The position numbers and the translations under genes were made by a program. Positions 6,328-12,026 of a stretch of 12,026 nucleotides of DNA are shown piece by piece (position 1 is the first letter of the stretch; the number at the start of each line of letters is the position of its first letter). The notes beneath the pieces were generated by a model. It saw only the letters and a list, made by a program, of their open reading frames with translations, was not told where the DNA came from and ran no database searches. Source of the stretch: SURF-32 sp964648365 (GTDB lineage: Bacteria; Planctomycetota; Phycisphaerae; UBA1845); contig CAZYLK010000184.1 of the NCBI GenBank assembly GCA_964648365.1, positions 1 to 12,026 on the forward strand, in the 5' to 3' direction.

Positions 6328-6768
6328 ATGCCTAGAGGACGGAAACCGTCCGGCAGCGGCGATGCGAAGCGCATCGCGTCGGACATCAAGGCGATTCATC
6401 GGACATTGGTTGAACAGCGCAACCAGATGGATGGACGCATTCAGGCGATGGAGCAGGCCATCGCAGCGCTGACGGGAGAAACCCCGAGCGCGGCGCCTCG
6501 CGCCGCCGCCGCCGCCCCTGCCCAGACCGGCGCCCGCCGCGGTCGCCCCCCTGGATCGCGGTCACAGGGTTATCGGGATGGTTCGTTGAAGGCTTATATT
6601 GACAAGGTGCTCCGGACCTCCGGGGCGCCCGTCGCCATCAAGGACATCACCCGCGGCGTCACCAAGGCTGGCTACAGAACCAAGAGCAAGACGCTGGGCA
6701 ATCAGGTCAGCGCCGCCATCGCGGACATGAAGGTTCGCAAGGTCGGCCGCGGCATGTATACGGTCTAG
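6328..6768 (+). CDS. Small AT-hook / HARE-HTH-like winged-helix DNA-binding protein
   Basis: 146 residues, strongly basic, start ATG 6328 with GGGAG (6314-6318) nine bases upstream. Layout: a short basic head with a hook-like RGRK (3-6); a helical, possibly coiled-coil stretch (14-50); an Ala/Pro-rich linker (52-69); an AT-hook-like RRGRPPGS (70-77), whose GRP core inserts in the minor groove of AT-rich DNA in known AT-hooks; and a C-terminal domain (86-146) beginning SLKAYIDKVL and containing APVAIKDITRGVTKAGY, then VRKVGRGMYTV. The last domain has the pattern of the HARE-HTH winged helix (as in HB1/ASXL and some restriction enzymes). The combination suggests a chromatin-like architectural protein or transcription regulator; no target can be read. 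It lies alone, divergent from rocD, and ends with its own terminator. No gene symbol is known to me. The coding call is strong, the domain names moderate, the function open. Confidence 0.8.
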   Translation: MPRGRKPSGSGDAKRIASDIKAIHRTLVEQRNQMDGRIQAMEQAIAALTGETPSAAPRAAAAAPAQTGARRGRPPGSRSQGYRDGSLKAYIDKVLRTSGAPVAIKDITRGVTKAGYRTKSKTLGNQVSAAIADMKVRKVGRGMYTV

Positions 6769-6792
6769 GCGATTCACGCCGGCTGTTCTGCA

Positions 6793-6832
6793 GACGATGC
6801 GGCCGTACCTGTACGGTCGCATCGTCTTCTCA
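6793..6832 (+). terminator. Rho-independent-type terminator after the AT-hook protein gene
   Basis: GACGATGCGGCCGTAC (6793-6808) pairs with GTACGGTCGCATCGTC (6811-6826): 16 positions, 15 Watson-Crick plus one G-U, around a very tight turn. TTCTCATTT follows at 6827-6835, T-rich but not a pure T-tract. It starts 24 bases after the stop of the plus-strand gene. The other side lacks a T-rich tail, so it is less likely to serve the minus-strand operon that ends at 6928. Confidence 0.75.
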
Positions 6833-6927
6833 TTTGCGTCCGCAACCTGCAAACCGGCGGCGGCCACCTCCCGCGCAACTACATGTTTTGCAGCAACTTA
6901 GACCGATGACGCGGCGACCTCCACGGC

Positions 6928-7764
6928 TCAACCGGCCCCGATCGGCGCCGACGCGAGATCGCGTGTCAGGTCGGCATGAAGTGCTGGTCCCGATGCGAGG
7001 ATCGGGAGATTGACGGACGGTTGATCCTGCTGGCGCCAGGGGAAGCGGCTTTCGCCAGTCAATCCTGAGATGACGCCGCCCCCCTCCCGAACCATGAGCG
7101 CTCCGGCCGCGATGTCCCAGATCTTGCACCGGCAGGCGAACACGGCATCCAGTGCACCCGCTGCCAGCAGAGCGAGATGGTACGCCGTCGACCCGAGATT
7201 GCGGCAGACGAGTCCCGGGCGGGTCGTCCAACGGGTCGCCACAAACGTACTGACGCGGTCCTTACTCGAAGGAAAAGCGACCAGCGATTCGCCGTGGACC
7301 GGCTCGGTCCGCACATGCACAGCCCGGCCGTTGCGGAATACGCCGCCACCGAGAACCGCCCAGAAAGACTCGCGCGTGTTGTGCTCGTAGATCACGCCGA
7401 CGACCGGCTCCCCCCGATCGAGCACCGCGATCGACGTGGCATAGCACGGCAGTCCCGCCACGTAATTGCGGGTGCCGTCCAGCGGATCGACCACCCAGCA
7501 CCACCGTGCGTCACTGGGTGCCGGCCCGACGCCCGGCTCGCAGTGCGATTCTTCCCCTACGAGCGCGTGGTCAGCGTACGTCGCACGGAGGCGGCGGGCG
7601 ATCATGCGCTCCAGAGCTAGGTCGGCATCGGTCACGACGGATTCGTCGTATTTGGCCCGAACGCCGCCCGTATGGCGCGGAGGCAGCAAGTCGGCCGCCT
7701 CCGCAATCAGCGACCGTGCAAATCCCAGCAGACCAGACAATTCGGATTCGCCGAGGACCGGCAT
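6928..7764 (-). CDS. Inositol-monophosphatase-family phosphatase
   Basis: 278 residues. Mg-dependent sugar-phosphate phosphatase of the IMPase superfamily (SuhB, HisN, CysQ, archaeal FBPase/IMPase). Family motifs: first metal-site segment VTDADLALE (44-52), GEES (70-73), WVVDPLDGTRNYV (90-102) and WDIAAGALMVREGGG (216-230) with W216 and D217. The frame is open to TTG 7821, but ATG 7764 gives a normal N-terminus (ELSGLLGFARSLIAEAADLL) and is preferred; the ribosome binding site (GGAAC) is weak. It lies 82 bases after the glycosyltransferase gene on the same strand and may be the last gene of the surface-sugar operon or have its own promoter. Substrate could be inositol-phosphate, histidinol-phosphate, a nucleotide such as PAP, or a sugar phosphate; the neighbours favour a sugar phosphate, but this is inference. 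The visible sequence does not separate these. Confidence 0.88.
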   Translation of the reverse strand: MPVLGESELSGLLGFARSLIAEAADLLPPRHTGGVRAKYDESVVTDADLALERMIARRLRATYADHALVGEESHCEPGVGPAPSDARWCWVVDPLDGTRNYVAGLPCYATSIAVLDRGEPVVGVIYEHNTRESFWAVLGGGVFRNGRAVHVRTEPVHGESLVAFPSSKDRVSTFVATRWTTRPGLVCRNLGSTAYHLALLAAGALDAVFACRCKIWDIAAGALMVREGGGVISGLTGESRFPWRQQDQPSVNLPILASGPALHADLTRDLASAPIGAG

Positions 7765-7785
7765 CAGAGTTCCGATTCTGTTAGG

Positions 7786-7791
7786 TTTATA
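7786..7791 (-). promoter_or_regulatory. Possible -10 element in front of the IMPase-family gene
   Basis: On the minus strand TATAAA lies in an AT-rich patch, about 22 bases before ATG 7764 and inside the 82-base gap after the glycosyltransferase gene. No convincing -35 stands at 16-18 bases, so the call is weak. If real, the IMPase gene could be expressed apart from the sugar genes. Confidence 0.22.
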
Positions 7792-7846
7792 CCAAACAAA
7801 CTGTGACGAAGTGCCGCCCAACTACCGGAGCGCGTTCAACGAGCCG

Positions 7847-9730
7847 CTACGGCACGAATCGAGCTCCGCCCCAGTTTACGTGATCGCCTTTGTTGGTGCC
7901 ATTCGGCTGGATGCGCAGGCGGAGCCGGGCGGCGCCGCGGACAGACACGGACACGGCTTGCGGCCCCATCGCGGCCGTCAGTTCGTCCACGCGATAGACC
8001 TCCTTGCCCCCCACTTCCACCGACACGCGGACATTTCCGCCGAATCCCCGCTGGATTCCCACGTCCGCCTCGAACGTCGCGCACGTCTCGGGGACTTCGT
8101 AGTCGATGATCGCATCCGCGTGCGTTCCGACGCCCTTCAGGTAGTACATGCCGCCCAGATATATGGGCGAACCCTCCACGTCCGCATCGGGCGTGACGCT
8201 GCGATACCCCTGTCGCTGAGATCTGGGTGTGAGGTCGCTCAAATACACGACCCCAGGCTCCGGAACGAAGGAGTCGGCCGACAGGATCACCCGGACCAGG
8301 ACGCCGGCCGCAACCACTGATCCTACCCATGCTACCACCGTCAAAGCCTGGAACGCCCGCACGATGCGATCGGGCGGACAACGCTCGGCCGGACCGGCGT
8401 CAGGACGCGCCTCGGTGAACGCAACCGCGGCAGGACGTTGCGGGAAGGCCAGCAGCGCCACCAGGGATAAAAGCACCAGCACGTTGCCCACCCCGATATC
8501 CACCGCGATCTGCGCCACGGGTTGGGCGTGGGTCAGGTTGAGCAACAGAAGGGCGCTGGCGAAAACGAAAAAACGCTCCCGCCACGCGGACGCAACGGCC
8601 CACAACGGCAGAATCGCGACGATGGGGTAGAGGTAGCGCTCGTGCATCTCCGTCAGGAAGACAAACATCGCCGCCGCCAGCGCCGCCGCGGCAAGGAAGC
8701 GGGCCTCGGCGTCCCAGCGCCGGGCATGGACGCTGAGAATCACGGCCACCGCAACAACAAACGCCGCGCTTCCGATGCGCCGCCACGTCAAAGCCAGGTA
8801 CCACGTCGCATCCGCCGCCACGCGATCCGACGTACCCGCGGCCGCGCGAATCAACGCGATGGGCACCGTCGTATCGGCGACTTCCAGTTCCGCCACGGCC
8901 GCCCAGACATTGAACGCCTTCACACTCAGTTTCGGATACTGACCGACGACTCCGTAGCCGTTTCTCAGCACCTTTCCCGCGGAACCGGCCACGACGAAGG
9001 GGGTCAGAACCAGAAGCGCCGCTAAGGTAGCGCCCGCGAGGCACTTACCCAACCCCACCCAGCGCCAGCGCCGATACACGTCGAACACCACGAGCGGAAT
9101 AAAAACGATGCTCTGGAGTTTCTGCAGCAGTGCCAATGCCACCGCCAGTCCGGCCCACCCCGGCCGCGCCCGGTTGATGGCGATGACCGCCGCGACGACG
9201 AACAACGAGTGGATGCTGTCAACCTGTCCCCAGTAGGCAGATATGTAGAGTGACACGGGGTTGAGATAGTAAAGCGCTGCCGCCGCCAGCCCCAGCCTCG
9301 CGCCGAACAGGCGGGCCCCCTCCCGGTACAGCAGGATCGCCAGCGCCATGTCCGCCAGACAGGCCGGCAGGCGTTGAAGCATCGTGACCGCAAGACCGTC
9401 CTGCCCCGCCAGGCCGAATGCGCGACAGAGTTCGCCCAGTCCGCGCAAAACCAGGATGTAGAACGGCGGATAATTCGCCTGCACGTGCTCGTGAAAACTG
9501 CCCAGCCCATGCTCCGCCAGCGCGTTCATCCACGACACAAAGAGCACAACGTCGGCGGTGTGTCCCGGACGCATGCTGAGCGCCGCCCGAACAACCAGAC
9601 CCGCCGCCAGCATGACCACCAGCCACAGGCCCGGCCGCGGGCGGGGCTCCGACGCCGACGGCGCTGTCTCCACCGCGATGCCGTCCGGAAGTGTCGCCTC
9701 GTCGGGTGTCTGCGACGCTGTCTCGTGCAT
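7847..9730 (-). CDS. GT-C membrane glycosyltransferase (Gpi18-like) fused to C-terminal NPCBM domain
   Basis: 627 residues from ATG 9730. Residues 1-32 are hydrophilic; residues about 33-480 are a multi-spanning membrane enzyme. GT-C/Gpi18-like marks are the acidic first-loop segment HTADVVLFVSW (57-67), YPPFYILVL (87-95), YLNPVSLYISAYWGQVDS (155-172) and MHERYLYP (362-369). Such enzymes use polyprenyl-phosphate-linked sugars and act on the outer face of the cytoplasmic membrane. A last hydrophobic helix (about 461-483) leads to residues 494-627, an NPCBM domain: VYLSDL at its start, YLKGVGTHADAIIDYEVP (530-547) and final NWGGARFV (619-626). NPCBM modules are linked to carbohydrate binding, usually in secreted glycosidases. 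Outside placement of the domain would fit the enzyme's topology (inference). The frame extends upstream to 9847 inside the uxs gene; ATG 9730, 47 bases after the uxs stop, is more natural. Donor and acceptor are unknown. Confidence 0.85.
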   Translation of the reverse strand: MHETASQTPDEATLPDGIAVETAPSASEPRPRPGLWLVVMLAAGLVVRAALSMRPGHTADVVLFVSWMNALAEHGLGSFHEHVQANYPPFYILVLRGLGELCRAFGLAGQDGLAVTMLQRLPACLADMALAILLYREGARLFGARLGLAAAALYYLNPVSLYISAYWGQVDSIHSLFVVAAVIAINRARPGWAGLAVALALLQKLQSIVFIPLVVFDVYRRWRWVGLGKCLAGATLAALLVLTPFVVAGSAGKVLRNGYGVVGQYPKLSVKAFNVWAAVAELEVADTTVPIALIRAAAGTSDRVAADATWYLALTWRRIGSAAFVVAVAVILSVHARRWDAEARFLAAAALAAAMFVFLTEMHERYLYPIVAILPLWAVASAWRERFFVFASALLLLNLTHAQPVAQIAVDIGVGNVLVLLSLVALLAFPQRPAAVAFTEARPDAGPAERCPPDRIVRAFQALTVVAWVGSVVAAGVLVRVILSADSFVPEPGVVYLSDLTPRSQRQGYRSVTPDADVEGSPIYLGGMYYLKGVGTHADAIIDYEVPETCATFEADVGIQRGFGGNVRVSVEVGGKEVYRVDELTAAMGPQAVSVSVRGAARLRLRIQPNGTNKGDHVNWGGARFVP

Positions 9731-9776
9731 CTGAGAATCGCTCTGGGCGCTCGGCGGCCGCCGGAAGTGCGCCGGC

Positions 9777-10721
9777 TCAGCCGGATCGCGCCAGCACCGT
9801 GCGGAAGTAATCGACCGTCTGGCGCAGCCCGTCCACCAGAGACACACGCGGCTGCCAGCCCAGCCGCTGCGATGCGCGCGAGATGTCCGGGCGCCGCCGA
9901 ACGGGATCGTCTCCCGGTAACGGACGGTACACGACCTCCAGCGGGTATCCCAGGACTTCCCGCAGCGCCGCGATCAACTCCATGATGGTGTTCTCCGTGG
10001 TCGCCCCCACGTTCACCGGCTCATGCGCATCGTCGCCCTCGTAGGCCATCAGCGAGACGATGCCCTCGATCAGATCGTCGACGTAGCAGTAGCACCGCGT
10101 CTGCGATCCGTCGCCATAGACGGTCAGGGGCTCGCGCCGAAGCGCCTGCACGATGAAGTTGGAGGCCACCCGCCCGTCGCCGACGGCCATCCGCGGGCCG
10201 TACGTGTTAAAGATCCGCACGATCCGGATGTCCACGTCGTTCTGGCGGTGATAGTCCATCATGAGCGTCTCAGCGACGCGCTTCCCCTCGTCGTAGCAGC
10301 TTCGAGGACCGATCGGATTGACGTGCCCCCAGTAGGCCTCCGTCTGCGGGTGAACCTTCGGATCGCCGTAGATTTCGCTGGTGGACGCCTGAAGAACGCG
10401 TGCGTGAATGCGCTTGGCCATGCCCAGCATGTTCAGCGTGCCCATGACCGACGTTTTCACCGTCTTGACCGGGTTGTACTGGTAGTGAACGGGCGACGCC
10501 GGACAGGCGAGGTTGAAGATCCAGTCCACCTCAAGCAGGATCGGATTGACGATGTCGTGCCGGATGAACTCGAACCGTGGGTGATCGCGCAGATGGAGCA
10601 GATTGCCCTTCGAGCCGGTAAAGAGATTGTCGAGCGCGATCACCTCGTGCCCGTCGCGCAGCAGACGATCGCACAAGTGGCTGCCAAGAAACCCCGCTCC
10701 GCCGGTCACCAGTGTTCGCAT
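9777..10721 (-). CDS. uxs: UDP-glucuronate decarboxylase (UDP-xylose synthase type)
   Basis: 314 residues from ATG 10721. Extended short-chain dehydrogenase/reductase that oxidises UDP-glucuronate at C4, decarboxylates it and usually reduces the 4-keto intermediate to UDP-xylose; cytoplasmic, NAD-dependent. Seen: Rossmann motif TGGAGFLGS (6-14), STSEIYGDP (113-121) with the catalytic-type Ser/Thr and Glu, the YxxxK pair Y143/K147 in SCYDEGKR, RIFNTYGPRM, and a C-terminal RRRPDISRA with the arginine used for carboxylate binding in this family. The frame is open to 10895, but that part lies within the aminotransferase gene; MRTLVTGG is the family's usual beginning. Spacing is 31 bases after the aminotransferase gene and 47 bases before the glycosyltransferase gene, so one operon is likely. 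UDP-glucose epimerases and dTDP-glucose dehydratases fit less well. The dehydrogenase/decarboxylase half of ArnA is related and cannot be wholly excluded. Confidence 0.9.
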   Translation of the reverse strand: MRTLVTGGAGFLGSHLCDRLLRDGHEVIALDNLFTGSKGNLLHLRDHPRFEFIRHDIVNPILLEVDWIFNLACPASPVHYQYNPVKTVKTSVMGTLNMLGMAKRIHARVLQASTSEIYGDPKVHPQTEAYWGHVNPIGPRSCYDEGKRVAETLMMDYHRQNDVDIRIVRIFNTYGPRMAVGDGRVASNFIVQALRREPLTVYGDGSQTRCYCYVDDLIEGIVSLMAYEGDDAHEPVNVGATTENTIMELIAALREVLGYPLEVVYRPLPGDDPVRRRPDISRASQRLGWQPRVSLVDGLRQTVDYFRTVLARSG

Positions 10722-10752
10722 AACGTTCTCGCTGCGCGTCCGGCAGGCGGAC

Positions 10753-11877
10753 CTATCGATAGAACCGTGTGATCGCTTCCGAGACGAAGGCCGCATCCTC
10801 GTCGCTGAGCATCGGATGCACGGGCAACGACAGCACGCGCCGGCAGATCGCGTCCGCGACGGGGGCCGCGCCGTCCGCCGGCTCCAGGTACGCAAAACAG
10901 GGCTGCCGGTGCAACGGCACCGGGTAGTACACGCCGCTGGCGACGCCGCGTTCCCGCAGATGCGCCCTCAACTCGTCGCGACGATCGCACAGAATCGTGT
11001 ACTGGTGAAAGACGCTGGCATTGTGGCTGTGAACGAACGGCGTCTCGACCGCCGCATCCTGAAGCAACTCGTCATACTGCGCCGCCAGCCGCTGGCGACG
11101 CGCGTTGAACTCGTCCACGAAGTCCAGCTTCACGTTCAGGATGGCCGCCTTGAGCGTATCGAGCCGGAAGTTCCCCCCGATCCGCTCGTGCAGGTATTCA
11201 CCCGACTGGCCGTGATTGCGCAACTGGCGGCACAGCGCGTCGAACGCGGGGTCGTCGGTCAGGATCATCCCGCCCTCGCCGAAGCCGCCGAGGTTTTTGG
11301 TCGGATAGAACGAGAGGCAGGCGGCATGCGCCAGCGCCCCGGCCGGCCGACCTCGGTAGGCCGCGCCGATCGCCTGGGCGGCATCTTCGATGACCGTCAG
11401 ACCATGCTCACGCGCCATCGTGTTCAGCGAATCCAGTTCGGCGCACTGGCCGAACAGGTGAACGGGCAGAATCGCCTTCGTCCGCGGCGTCACAGCGTCG
11501 GCGACGCGGGACGGATCGATGTTGAACGTTCGCCGGTCGACGTCGACAAAGACCGGCTTGGCGCCGAGCCGGGCCACGCAGCCACCGGTGGCGAAAAAAG
11601 TGAACGTCGGAACGATCACCTCGTCTCCGGGGCCGACGCCCGCCGCCATGAGCGCGCAGAGCAATGCATCGGTCCCGCTGCTGACGGCCACCGCGTGCCG
11701 GACGCCGATCCGCCGGGCCATCCGCTTCTCGAATTCCGCAACGTCCGGACCGTTGATGTACTTTCCGCTCTCGATGACAGCCGTCACCGCGGCCAGGATC
11801 TGCGCCCTGAAGGGCGGCAGTTCCCGCGGCATGTCGAGCATCGAGACGCGCCGCACGCTGTCTATCACTTCAGTCAT
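10753..11877 (-). CDS. DegT/DnrJ/EryC1/StrS-family sugar aminotransferase
   Basis: 374 residues from ATG 11877. PLP-dependent aminotransferase that puts an amino group on a keto-sugar nucleotide, usually from glutamate. Marks: GKYINGPDVAEFE (38-50), SSGTDALLCAL (66-76), GDEVIVPTFTFFAT (84-97), VHLFGQ (139-144), IEDAAQAIGA (163-172) with D165 for the PLP ring nitrogen, and FYPTKNLGGFGEGG with the PLP lysine K194. The N-terminus is uncertain: GTG 11895, ATG 11877 and ATG 11841 are all in frame, and none has a good ribosome binding site; 11877 gives family-like length. It is the first visible gene of the minus-strand sugar operon. The sequence resembles WbpE/DesV/ArnB-type enzymes in general, and I cannot pick the substrate; the next gene (uxs) makes UDP-4-keto-pentose possible. 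It may instead serve another keto-sugar made elsewhere. Confidence 0.9.
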   Translation of the reverse strand: MTEVIDSVRRVSMLDMPRELPPFRAQILAAVTAVIESGKYINGPDVAEFEKRMARRIGVRHAVAVSSGTDALLCALMAAGVGPGDEVIVPTFTFFATGGCVARLGAKPVFVDVDRRTFNIDPSRVADAVTPRTKAILPVHLFGQCAELDSLNTMAREHGLTVIEDAAQAIGAAYRGRPAGALAHAACLSFYPTKNLGGFGEGGMILTDDPAFDALCRQLRNHGQSGEYLHERIGGNFRLDTLKAAILNVKLDFVDEFNARRQRLAAQYDELLQDAAVETPFVHSHNASVFHQYTILCDRRDELRAHLRERGVASGVYYPVPLHRQPCFAYLEPADGAAPVADAICRRVLSLPVHPMLSDEDAAFVSEAITRFYR

Positions 11878-12026
11878 GCACGTCAGGATAAGCACGCCGC
11901 CGCCGCCCGCAAGTTCGCGAGCCCTGGGCTGCGAGATTGGAAGTCGCGGACGCCGGGAGGCCCGCGCTTCGCCACGGCCTCGAAGACGAGACTGATTCCA
12001 TGAAAGAGGGGTTCCAGAAGGAGGGT
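11878..12026. other. Region upstream of the aminotransferase gene, no supported gene
   Basis: 149 bases to the window edge. On the minus strand one frame is open from the edge to a TGA near 11880, reading EPLFHGISLVFEAVAKRG and then low-quality sequence; it could be the tail of an upstream gene, but no family is recognisable. The promoter of the sugar operon may lie here or beyond; I see no clear -35/-10 pair. Confidence 0.35.

Noticed and set aside
5959..6399. Minus-strand frame in the rocD/AT-hook intergenic region
   Set aside because: It overlaps the start of the AT-hook gene on the other strand, has Arg/Ser-rich composition and no recognisable domain, and lacks a ribosome binding site that I could see.
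9731..9847. Longer start for the GT-C protein within uxs
   Set aside because: It would overlap uxs by about 70 bases and adds residues with no family similarity; ATG 9730 is the natural start.
10603..12003. Long plus-strand frame opposite uxs and the aminotransferase
   Set aside because: Antisense shadow of two well-recognised genes; no motif of its own.

Overview
The window looks like a piece of a metagenome-assembled, high-GC Gram-negative genome. A member of the Planctomycetota (Phycisphaerae-like) is my best guess. The reasons are the many short G-rich tandem repeats between genes, the small AT-hook/winged-helix DNA-binding protein, and the membrane glycosyltransferase that carries an NPCBM domain. 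This assignment is inference; there is no rRNA or marker gene to confirm it. A run of exactly 100 Ns (2653-2752) is a scaffold gap of unknown true size.

Left part, plus strand (1-4564): a manganese ABC uptake operon in the order mntA (C-terminal end only) - mntB (ATPase) - mntC (permease) - mntD (permease, 5' end lost in the gap) - mntR (Mn-responsive DtxR-family repressor). mntB/mntC and mntD/mntR overlap by ATGA. The two other junctions are filled by short tandem repeats: octamers between mntA and mntB, heptamers between mntC and the gap before mntD. The striking feature is that BOTH permeases carry a C-terminal DtxR-like winged-helix plus metal-binding region, in addition to the free MntR, so three DtxR-type modules lie in one operon. 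The known partial parallel is the chlamydial YtgC-YtgR fusion.

Middle (4565-6927): rocD (ornithine aminotransferase, minus strand) converges on mntR. A 456-base region without a supported gene separates it from a divergent plus-strand gene for a 146-residue protein with an AT-hook-like motif and a HARE-HTH-like winged helix. That gene is followed by a strong hairpin terminator.

Right part, minus strand (6928-11877): a probable cell-surface sugar operon, read from right to left: DegT/DnrJ/EryC1/StrS aminotransferase, UDP-glucuronate decarboxylase (UXS type), multi-spanning GT-C glycosyltransferase fused to an NPCBM domain, and an inositol-monophosphatase-family enzyme. The first three could make an (amino)pentose or amino-sugar nucleotide and attach a sugar outside the membrane, which resembles the arnB/arnA/arnT logic. 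The exact sugar cannot be read from the sequence. The last 149 bases hold no gene I can support.
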